DNA of 64,000 nucleotides from CAYQTE01 sp964420285 (GTDB lineage: Bacteria > Planctomycetota > Phycisphaerae > Tepidisphaerales > Tepidisphaeraceae): contig CAYQTE010000018.1 of assembly GCA_964420285.1 (NCBI GenBank), positions 16,947 to 80,946 on the forward strand. Reading direction: 5' to 3'. Of the stretch, positions 44,307-53,256 are shown in pieces. The notes below the pieces were generated by a model, which was not told the DNA's origin, made no database searches, and saw only the letters and a program-made list of their open reading frames with translations. The translations under genes were made by a program, and so were the position numbers. How positions within the stretch are numbered: the first letter of the stretch is position 1; each line of letters opens with the position of its first letter.

Positions 44307-45656
44307 TTACGCACCGTGCGCGACCGGATGCAAACCGGAGGCGGCAAATCGGCCGTCTTGCGATGTCACCGTGAAACCGACGCCTTCATCCAGCAGGCGC
44401 AGGATATCGCCGCCGACGGCCTTGTTTCGCCAGCCGCTTGTCAGCCGCAGTCCGCCATTTGTGCCTCCGGTTTGCCGCTGATGCAGAAGCTGGGTGATTT
44501 CCTGACGGCTGGTGACGAGACTGGGATCGATCCCGCGGCCAAAACAAAGGCACTCGATGACGGCCCACAGGGCATCGCCGCGAAATTGCTCGGCCGGCGC
44601 AGGCTCGTGAAATCGCGCGACGGGGTGATCCGATGCCGGCATGGCCATCGCGCGCTGCACGGCCTGAATAAGCGACGATCCGTGTTGTTCCTCGACTGGA
44701 CGTGGCAATCCCTTGACGCGATCCAGCGAGGCCAAATCGCGCGGCGGACGGCGGGCCATGTCCAGCAGAACCTGATCGGTCACGACCGAGCGCGACGGCA
44801 GGTCTTCGGCTTGCGCGGCCTGATCGCGCCACGTCACCAGTTCGCGCAGTACCGCCATGTTCTGCGGCGCCAGACCGATTGATCCGCGAATGCGCCGGCA
44901 GGCCGTGCCCGCGTCAAACCGATACAGTGCCGGATCGCACAAGGCAGCGGATTCCTCGATGGCGAACTCGGCGTGCCCGGCCTTGGTCAGCCGGCGCAAC
45001 AATTCCGCGTGCACCGCCGGCAGATAACGCACGTCGTCGGCGGCGTAATGAAGCTGCTGATGCGTCAGCGGCCGGTGATCCCAGTTGGTCACCGTCAATC
45101 CCTTGCCCACCCGATGGCCGAGCAACTCGAAAATCAGCTTGGTCAGAGCCAGCGGATAATTCATGCCGACGAATCCGGCGGCGATCTGCGTGTCGAAGAG
45201 ATTCGCCGGCGCACGACCGGTCAGGCGGAAGACCGGCTCCACGTCCTGCTGCCCGGCGTGAACGATTTTCAGCACGGCCGGATCGCACAATAGATCCCAG
45301 AAGGGCAGTAAATCGAGACTGGCCAGGGGATCGATCAGGGCGACTTCGTCGGCCGTGGCGACCTGAATCAGGCACAGTTTGGGAATGTACGTGAGTTCAC
45401 CGATGAATTCGCTGTCGTAGGCAAACGTGCCTGTGGCTCGCAGCCGGGCAACCAGCGCGGCCAGATCGCCCTGGCTTGAAACCAGCGGCGCGGCGTTCCG
45501 CGGGACCAGGGCGTGATCGAGCGGTCCGGCCGCCGGCGCGGAGCCGGCCGCATCGGAGTGCGCCGTATCGTGGCTCATTTGGCGATGGCGGGATCGCATC
45601 GCTCGCATAGTGGACGGTTTGGATTGCTTGTCGTTTGAATCAGCGGGGTTGGACAC
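44307..45656 (-). CDS. rnd: Ribonuclease D
   Basis: 449 residues. The DEDD exonuclease domain has FAYDSEFIGE (DxE, Exo I), KIVHAGQQDVE (Exo II) and LHYAADDVRYL (Exo III, Tyr-type). Two HRDC-like helical domains follow (WRDQAAQAEDLPSRSVVTD, then a second near 350-420). The enzyme trims 3' ends of tRNA precursors and other RNAs. It begins at a GTG with GGAGGA 7-8 bp upstream. A roughly 60-residue N-terminal extension (Ser/His/Ala-rich) precedes the domain. It leads rnd-DUF3142-GT and is divergent from the small gene at 45926. Confidence 0.93.
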   Translation of the reverse strand: MSNPADSNDKQSKPSTMRAMRSRHRQMSHDTAHSDAAGSAPAAGPLDHALVPRNAAPLVSSQGDLAALVARLRATGTFAYDSEFIGELTYIPKLCLIQVATADEVALIDPLASLDLLPFWDLLCDPAVLKIVHAGQQDVEPVFRLTGRAPANLFDTQIAAGFVGMNYPLALTKLIFELLGHRVGKGLTVTNWDHRPLTHQQLHYAADDVRYLPAVHAELLRRLTKAGHAEFAIEESAALCDPALYRFDAGTACRRIRGSIGLAPQNMAVLRELVTWRDQAAQAEDLPSRSVVTDQVLLDMARRPPRDLASLDRVKGLPRPVEEQHGSSLIQAVQRAMAMPASDHPVARFHEPAPAEQFRGDALWAVIECLCFGRGIDPSLVTSRQEITQLLHQRQTGGTNGGLRLTSGWRNKAVGGDILRLLDEGVGFTVTSQDGRFAASGLHPVAHGA

Positions 45657-45925
45657 CGAAAGATCCTCCGTGAAATCCGCGTATCGCGGTTTGGACTGAT
45701 GGACTCATATTAACATGGACCGCGTCAAAAAAAGTTCCGATTATTCTCAACCCCGAAAAATTATCGCTCGAAGGGTCGGTCGTTTGACATATGGCCGGCA
45801 AACAAAAGAACCGATACCGCGAAAATTCGCTCTTTTCGCTTTTCGCCGGCCGGTCGTATGAGTAGAATTTTCCGCACGATGGCGCAACCAGGGCTGGCTG
45901 CGGTCGATCCGAAGGAGTTTGCCTG

Positions 45926-46297
45926 ATGAATCTCACATACGCCGTGGACCGGCTTTTCGAGGCGGGATGGTTGCCGGACGACCTGATCGACTGCGAGCGA
46001 TTGCCGGATGGACGCAGATATCCATCGGTGATGGCCGTACAGCAGGAGTTTGCGCGGGCGGGTCTGGAACTTTCAATCAAGCAGAACCTGATCTTCAACT
46101 GTTACCGCGCGACGTGGGCACCGGTGGGCGAACCACTCGACCCCAGCCGCGCCGCCGACAGCGCGCATGGCACCGTGGTCGGAACCTGTCAAAGCGAAGC
46201 GGCCGTGTACGCCCTGGCGCAATTGCGCGCCAGCCAGAACGAACGCCAGCTCACTCTGGCCGGGGCGGCGAACGAACCGGTCGCGTCGGCGGTGTGA
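45926..46297 (+). CDS. Hypothetical protein
   Basis: 123 residues starting MNLTYAVDRLFEAGWLP and including CERLPDGRRYPSVMAVQQEF. AAGGAG lies about 9 bp upstream of the ATG. There is no signal peptide or membrane span and I recognise no domain. The sequence reads as a compact cytoplasmic protein. It faces rnd across a 269-bp AT-richer gap (45657-45925) that should hold both promoters. Confidence 0.68.
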   Translation: MNLTYAVDRLFEAGWLPDDLIDCERLPDGRRYPSVMAVQQEFARAGLELSIKQNLIFNCYRATWAPVGEPLDPSRAADSAHGTVVGTCQSEAAVYALAQLRASQNERQLTLAGAANEPVASAV

Positions 46298-46356
46298 AGC
46301 CGCGTTGGCTGGACTGACGCATGACCCCTTGCCCGCTTGCAGCACCCCGAATTCCC

Positions 46357-46635
46357 TCAATTGGCGACTTCGGAAATGGGCCTTGGGATCGGCTGGCCGG
46401 TGATGTGGCTGTACAAGACTTCCGGATCGAAATCCACGTCATTGGGCCAGACGATGGTTCCGATATCCGCATTCACGCTCGCCTGGGCGAAGTATGCCTT
46501 GTCCTCCAAAGGCGCGAGCACGCCGCCTTGACCGACGATCCATGAGGCGAAATCAAGACGCCCGGTTACCCCGTCGGCGAAGGTCAGCTCAAGGAGGTAA
46601 TCATGCAGATATCGAACCGATGTCACGTCTGGAAA
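46357..46635 (-). CDS. DUF2442-family protein
   Basis: 92 residues beginning MFPDVTSVRYLHDYLLELTFADG, with VTGRLDFASWI and a late IVWPNDVDFDPEVLYSHI, the signature of DUF2442. These small proteins usually pair with DUF4160, as here (16 bp downstream), and are suspected toxin-antitoxin-like or regulatory modules without a proven function. The start is the ATG at 46635, since GGAG precedes it; the frame upstream to 46704 overlaps DUF4160. Confidence 0.82.
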   Translation of the reverse strand, partial: FPDVTSVRYLHDYLLELTFADGVTGRLDFASWIVGQGGVLAPLEDKAYFAQASVNADIGTIVWPNDVDFDPEVLYSHITGQPIPRPISEVAN

Positions 46636-46651
46636 CATCGCAATCTCCAAT

Positions 46652-46912
46652 CTACACAAGCGGTTCAATCTTCCGCGTGGGGCGTCGCTCCAGCGTCGCG
46701 GCAAAGTTTTCGCGCAGCTCTCGGCGGTGAATCGTGGCCCATTCCATCACCATGCCCAGCGCACGCGGCGGCAGATCGCCCGCGATCAGTGTCGGCGGAT
46801 CAATCAGAATTTTCGCCTTTTGCGATCCGTAACGTGCGTGAAAGTGCGGCGGCTCATGGTCGTTGTAATACATGGCGATTACAATTCCGAAAAACCGACT
46901 GATTTCCGGCAT
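46652..46912 (-). CDS. DUF4160-family protein
   Basis: 86 residues opening MPEISRFFGIVIAMYYNDHEPPHFHARYG, the strongly conserved DUF4160 start with its HxPPHFH motif, which could bind metal. It forms a two-gene unit with DUF2442. The activity is not known. The short distance to the downstream gene and the shared strand suggest one transcript. Confidence 0.87.
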   Translation of the reverse strand: MPEISRFFGIVIAMYYNDHEPPHFHARYGSQKAKILIDPPTLIAGDLPPRALGMVMEWATIHRRELRENFAATLERRPTRKIEPLV

Positions 46913-46984
46913 ACGGTTATGTGATTATATGGACGCACACGCTCTTTGGCGATGCGGGCCGCACCCGTCCCAAGGGCGCATGAC

Positions 46985-48022
46985 TTAAGCCACCGCCGCC
47001 GTATCCAGCAGCGTGGCCCACCGCCGCGGTTTGCGGCTCTTCCAGTTGCCCTTGTGCCAGACGTAGCCGACGATCAATGGCACGGCCACCGTCGCTTCGC
47101 TGTAGACCATCTGTTCGTAGACTGTGTCCACCTTGCCCCAACTGCTGGCTTCCTTGAGCGTGCTGCCGGACAAGGCCCCGTCGCGCACGTCGGCGACGGT
47201 GATCTGGATGGCGTATTTGTGCATGGGAGCATCGTTGCCGAGAACCTCGGCCGCCACGACGATGTCCTGGGCGAAGTTCTTCGGCACGCCGCCGCCGATC
47301 ATGAACAGGGCCGTCTGCGGGTTCTTGATCTTGATCTGCGTCAATTCCAGAAAATCCTTGGCCGAATCGAGACTGACCTTGGGCTGATCGCCGCGGGCGC
47401 TCTGGTGGGCGATGAGACCGAACCCGGCCGAGCAATCGCTGAACGCCGGGCAGAAGATCGGCACATCCTTACGGTGGGCTTCCAGGACGATGCTGTCGGT
47501 GGTCTTGCCGTTGCGCTGGAGATAGGCGCCCATTTCGCGGATGAACTCGCGGGAGGAATAGGGACGGGGTTCCAGTTCATCGGCAATCTTCTGGACGGTT
47601 TCATCACAGACACGAAGTTCGTCCTCGTCGATGAGCGTGTCGTAGATGCGGTCGATGTGGAGATTGCGGAGCGTCGCATCGTCGAGCGTCGGGCTGCCGA
47701 TGTAATGGCGGAAGCCCAGTGCCTCGAAGAAATCCTGATCGACGATGTTGGCCCCGGTGCTGACCACGGCATCGACCATGTTGTTCCGGATCATGTCGAC
47801 GAAAACTTTCTTAAGTCCCGCGGAAATCAGCGACCCGGCCAGGCAGAGGATGATCCCGCAGTCGCGGTCGCGGACCATGCGGTCGTAGATGTCAGCCGCG
47901 CGGTGAAGATCGCGGGCAGTGAAGGCCATGGATTGCATGGCATCTACGACGCCAACGACGTTGTGGCGGGTGATGTCGTAATGGTCGATGGTCCTGGTGA
48001 GCAATTCGGATTTCGTGGGCAT
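46985..48022 (-). CDS. Deoxyhypusine-synthase family protein
   Basis: 345 residues with the fold and motifs of deoxyhypusine synthase: GIILCLAGSLISAGLKKVFVDMI, VVSTGANIVDQD, FCPAFSDCSAGFGL, FMIGGGVPKNF, and EASSWGKVD, where the Lys matches the catalytic lysine of the eukaryotic enzyme. Bacteria have no eIF5A, so bacterial homologues act in polyamine chemistry such as homospermidine formation, which is the likely role here. The start used is the ATG at 48022, preceded by GGAG; the open frame further up runs through a strong hairpin (48044-48111). That leader may control expression. Confidence 0.85.
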   Translation of the reverse strand: MPTKSELLTRTIDHYDITRHNVVGVVDAMQSMAFTARDLHRAADIYDRMVRDRDCGIILCLAGSLISAGLKKVFVDMIRNNMVDAVVSTGANIVDQDFFEALGFRHYIGSPTLDDATLRNLHIDRIYDTLIDEDELRVCDETVQKIADELEPRPYSSREFIREMGAYLQRNGKTTDSIVLEAHRKDVPIFCPAFSDCSAGFGLIAHQSARGDQPKVSLDSAKDFLELTQIKIKNPQTALFMIGGGVPKNFAQDIVVAAEVLGNDAPMHKYAIQITVADVRDGALSGSTLKEASSWGKVDTVYEQMVYSEATVAVPLIVGYVWHKGNWKSRKPRRWATLLDTAAVA

Positions 48023-48039
48023 AAGGGTCTCCGTCAACG

Positions 48040-48111
48040 AAAAAAAGCCACCGCGGCACGCTACGGTGTGCCAGAACGCTGGCACCCGCCATTGCGAGCC
48101 GGGGTGGCTTT
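48040..48111 (-). ncRNA. Structured leader upstream of the deoxyhypusine-synthase gene
   Basis: On the minus strand, AAAGCCACC pairs with GGTGGCTTT (48103-48111 with 48044-48052). Inside it lies a perfect GTGCCAG/CTGGCAC hairpin with a 4-nt loop (48068-48085). An alternative GGCAC/GTGCC pairing would compete with it. A run of seven T follows the outer stem, and the ribosome site and ATG lie 18 bp further. This is either a terminator of upstream transcription or an attenuator-type riboswitch leader. I match it to no named class. Confidence 0.5.
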
Positions 48112-48296
48112 GGATTGCCATTGTGCCAAGATTGCGAACGGCGTCAAGAGGAATTTGCGGCCAGGTGCGCAAATGTTTTGTAAAGAACTGACCGTCAAAT
48201 CCGGATTACCCCGAAACGCGCAGCGCGGATGGCGGTATAGTATAGTATTGGGCGGTCTCATATTCTGGTGCGGCGAGCTGCGAAGGAGAGTGTCGA

Positions 48297-49439
48297 ATGT
48301 TGGGTTCGATGCAAAAATTCATCGGCGCCCTGGCGCGACTCTCTCTGGTCATTCTGGCCAGCGGGTTGTTCTGGTCAACGCAATCGGCCAAGGCGCAGCA
48401 AGACGACAAGATGCGCGCCTTAGAACAACGAGAACAAGAGGCTATCGCGCAAATGAACGCTGACGAGGCGCAGAACTTCCCGCCCCTGCGCGTCGCGGTT
48501 GAAAATGGCGATGCCGCCTGGGTCAAGCAACTTCTCGATGGCGGGGCCGATGTGAACCAGCAATTCGAGAATCACTTCACCGTGATCTATCTTGCGCCCA
48601 CGCCCGAGATTGCCGATCTGCTGCTGGCGAAAAAGCCCGATCTGGAAATCCGAGCGGGCATGAGCGAGACCCCGCTTGAATCCATTGCAGAGGAATGCGC
48701 GCGAAAGAACAACGACCCCGCCCTGCGATCCATTTGCGATAGGCTCCTTGCGGCCGGCGCGCAATATACGGTTGACGCGGCCATCTATCTAAACGACATC
48801 GACCGGGTGAAGAAGCTGCTCAAGGCGCACGATCCCGAGGATCCTCCCTGGGTCAATGCAACACAGGGCGCGCACTCCGTACCGCTGCGCGTGGCGGCGA
48901 TGATGGGCCGCGACGACATTTGCAAGCTGCTGCTGGATAACAAGGCCGATCCCAATGATTTCAAGCAGGGACTCGGCTTTCCCATCATAGTGGACGCGAT
49001 GAGTCATCCGACGATCGTGAAGATGCTCATCGCGGCGGGGGCCGATCTCAAGACCCGCATCACCTGGCGCGGCGGCAAAGGCGGCCTAGTCATCATCGGC
49101 GACAACGCGACAGCCCTGCATTACGCCGGCGTGAGAGGGAATCAGGAATCAGTGCAACTCCTCATCGATGCGGGCATCGACGTCAATGCCGTCGACGCGT
49201 GGGGTCAGACGGCCCTTATTGTGGCGGTGCGAGAGGACGGCATGAATGCCGGTCGCGGCCCGGCGGCCGACGCCATCGCCAAGTCGCGCCTCGATGTGAT
49301 CAAGTATCTCGCCCATGGCTCGTCGCTGACCGCGGCCGACACGCAGGGCCGCACGGCGCTTGATTGGGCCAAACAGATCAAGAAACAGGACGTGATCGAC
49401 GCGCTGACCGCGGCGTCGCGGCCCACGACCCAACCATAA
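48297..49439 (+). CDS. Secreted ankyrin-repeat protein
   Basis: 380 residues. A signal peptide (LARLSLVILASGLFW, cleavage likely after SAKA near 33) is followed by about seven ankyrin repeats, such as LRVAVENGDAAWVKQLLDGGADVN, LRVAAMMGRDDICKLLLDNKADPN and ALHYAGVRGNQESVQLLIDAGIDVNAVD. Ankyrin stacks bind other proteins, so it is likely a periplasmic or exported binding protein. AAGGAGAG stands about 7 bp before the ATG. It has no obvious partner next to it. Confidence 0.85.
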   Translation: MLGSMQKFIGALARLSLVILASGLFWSTQSAKAQQDDKMRALEQREQEAIAQMNADEAQNFPPLRVAVENGDAAWVKQLLDGGADVNQQFENHFTVIYLAPTPEIADLLLAKKPDLEIRAGMSETPLESIAEECARKNNDPALRSICDRLLAAGAQYTVDAAIYLNDIDRVKKLLKAHDPEDPPWVNATQGAHSVPLRVAAMMGRDDICKLLLDNKADPNDFKQGLGFPIIVDAMSHPTIVKMLIAAGADLKTRITWRGGKGGLVIIGDNATALHYAGVRGNQESVQLLIDAGIDVNAVDAWGQTALIVAVREDGMNAGRGPAADAIAKSRLDVIKYLAHGSSLTAADTQGRTALDWAKQIKKQDVIDALTAASRPTTQP

Positions 49440-49493
49440 AACGAAATTGGCGAGCGTCTTTATTTCGCCATCGCCTCACGCCATACTTCGTCG

Positions 49494-50966
49494 ATGGGCG
49501 ATGAGTTGTTTGCATCGGCGGGTTCCGGCGGGGCGAAGCCGGCCGGGAAACCGGGGCGAAGGCGCGCGGAGACGGGGAAAAGGTTATCCGCTCCGGGGGG
49601 CGGGCCGGTGGTTTTGACTGTGGGGCAATTGACGCAAATGGTCGAGCGTGCGGTGGTGTCCGGCGTGCCGGCCATGGTTCACGTTCGGGGCGAGGTGAGC
49701 AATCTCACGGTGCATGGCGCATCGGGGCACGTCTATTTCACGCTCAAGGATTCCGCCGCCAGCCTGCGCTGCGCCATGTGGCGGGATGTGGCGTCGAAAT
49801 TGAAATTCAAAATGGCGCACGGCATGGAAGTGATCGCCAGCGGCCGGATCGCCGTGTACGCGCCGCAGGGCGATTACCGGCTGTACGCGCGGTCGATCAA
49901 TCCGGTCGGGCAGGGTGCGCTGGAACTGGCCTTCGCGCAACTCAAGGCGCGATTAGATGCGATGGGACTCTTCGCTCCGGAGCGAAAGAAACCGCTGCCG
50001 GCCTATCCGATACGATTGGTCATGGTCACCAGCCGTCAGACCGCGGCGCTACAGGACATGCTGAAAGTCCTGCGCCGCTTCCCCTGGCTGCGGCTGTGGG
50101 TCTATCACGTCCCGGTGCAGGGTGAAGGCGCGGCGGCGGCTATCGCGGCAGGCATAACTCATCTCAATTCACTGGCCGCCAGCGAATTGCATATTGACGC
50201 GATCCTGCTTGCCCGTGGCGGCGGATCGCTTGAGGATTTGTGGGCCTTCAACGAGGAACCCGTCGCGCTGGCGATCGCCGCGTCGCGACTTCCCATCGTC
50301 ACCGGCATCGGCCACGAGGTGGATGTCAGCATCGCCGATCTCGTGGCCGATCATCATGCGCATACGCCCACGGAAGCGGCCCAAGTCGTCACAAGCCGCT
50401 GGCGAACGGCCCGCGACGCGATCGAACTGGCCGGAACCCGCCTGCGCTCCGGCGTGCGATCCATCATCCAGGAGATGCGCCAACGCCTGACCGGCATCGA
50501 GCGGCACCCGATTTTCCGCCGCCCAACCGATCGTATCGACGCCATGCGGCAACTTCTGGACGATCGCCAGCGTGCCCTGTCGATGGCGGTCGGCAAACGG
50601 CTGCATCAAGCCGAGCGCCGACTCGAAACAGCCGCCGCGAAATTCGAACAACGCCATCCCCGCCACCAGATTCGCCTGCGAACAACAGAATTGTCGGCCG
50701 CCCATGCCCGATTGCACCGGGCGTGGACATCAACCCGCGATCGGCTGAGGAACCGCATTGACGCCTTGGCGTCCCATCTTCAAGCAATTGGCCCGCGTCA
50801 GGTATTGGCGCGGGGATACAGCATCACCACGGTCAAGAAGACATCGCGGATTCTGCGAGCGGCCGCCGATGCGCCGCCGGGCACGGCCATTGTGACCCAA
50901 TTGGCCGATGGGACTGTCGAGTCGGTCACGCGCGACGCGGCGCAGGGGCGGTTGTTTGAGGAGTGA
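49494..50966 (+). CDS. xseA: Exodeoxyribonuclease VII large subunit
   Basis: 490 residues. An N-terminal OB-fold (VRGEVSNLTVHGASGHVYFTLKD) is followed by the catalytic domain with MVTSRQTAALQDMLKVLRRFP, ILLARGGGSLEDLWAFNEE and GIGHEVDVSIADLVADHHAHTPTEAA, then a long coiled-coil arm and a C-terminal VLARGYSITT. It is the nuclease subunit that pairs with XseB (30890-31141). A 35-residue basic, Ala/Gly-rich extension precedes the OB-fold, and the exact start is not certain because no strong ribosome site is visible. Confidence 0.95.
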   Translation: MGDELFASAGSGGAKPAGKPGRRRAETGKRLSAPGGGPVVLTVGQLTQMVERAVVSGVPAMVHVRGEVSNLTVHGASGHVYFTLKDSAASLRCAMWRDVASKLKFKMAHGMEVIASGRIAVYAPQGDYRLYARSINPVGQGALELAFAQLKARLDAMGLFAPERKKPLPAYPIRLVMVTSRQTAALQDMLKVLRRFPWLRLWVYHVPVQGEGAAAAIAAGITHLNSLAASELHIDAILLARGGGSLEDLWAFNEEPVALAIAASRLPIVTGIGHEVDVSIADLVADHHAHTPTEAAQVVTSRWRTARDAIELAGTRLRSGVRSIIQEMRQRLTGIERHPIFRRPTDRIDAMRQLLDDRQRALSMAVGKRLHQAERRLETAAAKFEQRHPRHQIRLRTTELSAAHARLHRAWTSTRDRLRNRIDALASHLQAIGPRQVLARGYSITTVKKTSRILRAAADAPPGTAIVTQLADGTVESVTRDAAQGRLFEE

Positions 50967-50975
50967 TGGGCACGA

Positions 50976-51188
50976 TCACCCGTTCCGGCCACGGCCTGAG
51001 CGCAAGCGCGTTGCGGCCTTGCGAAGGTCGCTCATGCTGGTGCGATCCACCCAGGCATGCCTGCTCTTTGCATAATCGCCGCTCCCAGTGCCGAATTGTT
51101 GCGGAAAGCGGATCATGCCCGCGCGGCCCAACTTCTGACGCAAGACAGCCAAGCCTTCGCGACGGATCTCATCGAGCGTTTGAGTCAT
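50976..51188 (-). CDS. Small conserved-looking protein, possible orphan antitoxin
   Basis: 70 residues: MTQTLDEIRREGLAVLRQKLG followed by AGMIRFPQQFGTGSGDYAK. The middle phrase, a helix then a GMIRF..QF..GSGDY pattern, recurs in small proteins I recall beside PIN-type toxins, but no toxin gene is adjacent here. It converges with xseA, 9 bp between stops. A weak AGGAC lies before the ATG. Confidence 0.55.
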   Translation of the reverse strand: MTQTLDEIRREGLAVLRQKLGRAGMIRFPQQFGTGSGDYAKSRHAWVDRTSMSDLRKAATRLRSGRGRNG

Positions 51189-51255
51189 TGTCCTGCTTCT
51201 TTGTCTGAGGACTCACGGGGCTCGTTCTCCCTTGCCCGGCCTGCAATCAAGCCCG

Positions 51256-51723
51256 CTAGTATATGCCGACGAGTTCTCCCTCGTCCAAAACATGCCCGGA
51301 CATGGCGGCCAGGAGGGCGGTCTTTTCCAAGCCGGCGTGTACGTCCAGCGGTTTGTCCAGGGCATAAAGTCGGAAATGGTAGTGATGCGTGCCATGACCG
51401 CGCGGGGGCGCGGGGCCGAGATAGCCGGGCTTCTTGATTGAGTTCCGGCCCTGCATCACTCCGGGCGGGGCTTTGGACTTGGCGTCGTTCCCGGCGCCTT
51501 CCGGCAGGGCGGTGGCGCTGGCGGGGATCTTGTACAGCACCCAATGCACAAAAGGCTCGGCCATCGGCGCATCGGGATCGTCTACGATCAGGGCCAGTTC
51601 AGCGGCCTGCTGGGGAACGCCCGTCCATCGCAACCCCGGCGAGATGTTCTGGCCGTCGCCGGTGAATTTGGTCGGAATCCTCTGGCCGTGGGCGAACGAA
51701 TCGCTAGTGACTGTCAGGCTCAT
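51256..51723 (-). CDS. YbhB/YbcL-family PEBP (Raf-kinase-inhibitor-like) protein
   Basis: 155 residues with the PEBP fold: TKFTGDGQNISPGLRWTGVP, ALIVDDPDAP (anion site), FVHWVLYKIP, a YLGPAPPRGHGTHHYHFRLYALD segment and an HVLDEGELVGIY end. The bacterial family is of unclear function, perhaps a small-molecule or kinase-inhibiting binder. The start is the ATG at 51723, with AGAGGA about 8 bp upstream; the longer frame to 51765 lacks conserved sequence. Confidence 0.9.
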   Translation of the reverse strand: MSLTVTSDSFAHGQRIPTKFTGDGQNISPGLRWTGVPQQAAELALIVDDPDAPMAEPFVHWVLYKIPASATALPEGAGNDAKSKAPPGVMQGRNSIKKPGYLGPAPPRGHGTHHYHFRLYALDKPLDVHAGLEKTALLAAMSGHVLDEGELVGIY

Positions 51724-51981
51724 GGGCCACATCCTCTCTGGCGGCGTTGCCGAGGCCGTCGTCACTGATCATCATATCGCGCGATCGCGGCGCAAGACAT
51801 GGGGCCGAAAAATAGCCGTGGGCACAGAGGTCGGCGATACTCGTATTACTGGCCGGGGTCGCGATGGCAGCGCGGTTCGCGGGCGAGGAGATCGGGGACG
51901 GCTGGCCGGTGGCGTTACTGGCGAAAGCGCAGAATTTCGATCCGCTAATTGCGATTTCGGGTTTGAGATCCCGATGGCGGA

Positions 51982-53010
51982 TCAGGCGGAAAGGCTCTGG
52001 TCGCCGGGCTCGTCGGGGAGGGGGGCGAAGGGGGAATCGGGGTCGGCGGCGATATCGGAATCGTCGATCGGCAGGTCGGCGATGTCGATGTCGTCGGACG
52101 GCTCGTCAATGATCTCAACCGGCTCAACCAGCGGCGTGGCGGCCGGGCCGGCCTGGCGATTCTGGATCGCAAAGCCGATCGCTTCGAGCTGGCTGGTGAG
52201 GCGCGAGATGTCGTTCGGGCGGCGGATCGGGTTGGTGCGCACGCATTCCATCACGAGATTCGACAGCGGGATGGGAACCGCCGGATTGATCTGCGCGGGG
52301 GATTGGATATGCGTATCGCTCAGCAGGCTGTTCCCGGACTTCTTGATGCGATAGAGCGTCGGAACGTGCTGGCGCGTCAGGGCCCAATAGAGCGTGGCCC
52401 CGAAGTTGAAGATATCGGTGCGCACGGTCACCGGCTGGCATTTGACCTGTTCAGGAGCGATGTAATCCGGGGTGCCCTGAATGCGCTTCTTGATGGTGCC
52501 GATGGGGCATGCCTGGCCGAGATCGATCACTTTCACCGTGCCGTCTGGGCCAAGAAGAATGTTGTTGGGCTTAAGATCGCAGTGTACCAACCGGCGCGTA
52601 TGCATGGCGTGCAGGGCGTTGGCGGTCTGCACGAACGTGTGGATGGTCTCCGGCAGCGTCAGCGGCGGGCGATTGTCCAATGCCAGGCCGTCGAACAGTT
52701 CCATCACCAGCGCTGCGTCGATCACGCGGCGGAGGAGCGTGCGGTTGACCTTAAGGTCGACGACCCGGCGGAGATTGGGGTGGTTGATCTGCCGGCCGAC
52801 TTCGTATTCGGCTTCAAGCTGCTCGAAGAAGCGGTGGTGCTTTTCGTCGCTGATGGCGACATGCTTGAGGGCGTAGATTTGGCGCGTGGCGGGGTCGGAA
52901 ACGGCGTAAATGCGGCTGCCGGCACCGGTGCCGAGGAAGTCGATTACGTCGAATCCGAACAGGGCTTTGGGCAGGGGATGGCCGTCGGAGGCTGTTCTCG
53001 GGTCAGACAT
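51982..53010 (-). CDS. Hanks-type serine/threonine protein kinase
   Basis: 342 residues. The kinase domain spans about 20-285: glycine loop GTGAGSRIY, ATP-binding Lys in YALKHV, catalytic loop HCDLKPNN (HCD in place of HRD), metal loop IDLGQA (DLG in place of DFG), and the GTPDYIAPEQ activation segment. The C-terminus (about 295-342) is very acidic (EIIDEPSDDIDIADLPIDDSD) and has no membrane span, so this is a soluble kinase. The start is the ATG at 53010 with GGAG upstream. It follows the ATP synthase operon across a terminator. Confidence 0.88.
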   Translation of the reverse strand: MSDPRTASDGHPLPKALFGFDVIDFLGTGAGSRIYAVSDPATRQIYALKHVAISDEKHHRFFEQLEAEYEVGRQINHPNLRRVVDLKVNRTLLRRVIDAALVMELFDGLALDNRPPLTLPETIHTFVQTANALHAMHTRRLVHCDLKPNNILLGPDGTVKVIDLGQACPIGTIKKRIQGTPDYIAPEQVKCQPVTVRTDIFNFGATLYWALTRQHVPTLYRIKKSGNSLLSDTHIQSPAQINPAVPIPLSNLVMECVRTNPIRRPNDISRLTSQLEAIGFAIQNRQAGPAATPLVEPVEIIDEPSDDIDIADLPIDDSDIAADPDSPFAPLPDEPGDQSLSA

Positions 53011-53191
53011 CAACAACTCCAGCCATGGGAAACAGCCCTTCCAAGCAAACGGCGCTGCATCCTGCAAAAACGACCTGCCCCTCAGCCAACACACCGCGCC
53101 GGTCCGCATCCATTCTACGTTATGTCCCGTCCCTATCTAAATCGTTTGAAGGCGGTATTTGTTTCACCAAATCGATTGACCTGCGGGATTT

Positions 53192-53226
53192 GGAAAATGA
53201 AGCGGGACGGGCCGAGCCCATCCCGC
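53192..53226 (-). terminator. Terminator after atpA
   Basis: On the minus strand GCGGGATGGGC pairs with GCCCGTCCCGC around a 3-nt loop (53202-53226), an 11-bp stem with one wobble, followed by TTCATTTTCC. It lies 30 bp past the atpA stop and before the kinase gene, and so marks the end of the ATP synthase operon. Confidence 0.65.
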
Positions 53227-53256
53227 TGTTAATATTACCCAAAATGCCCAATCATC

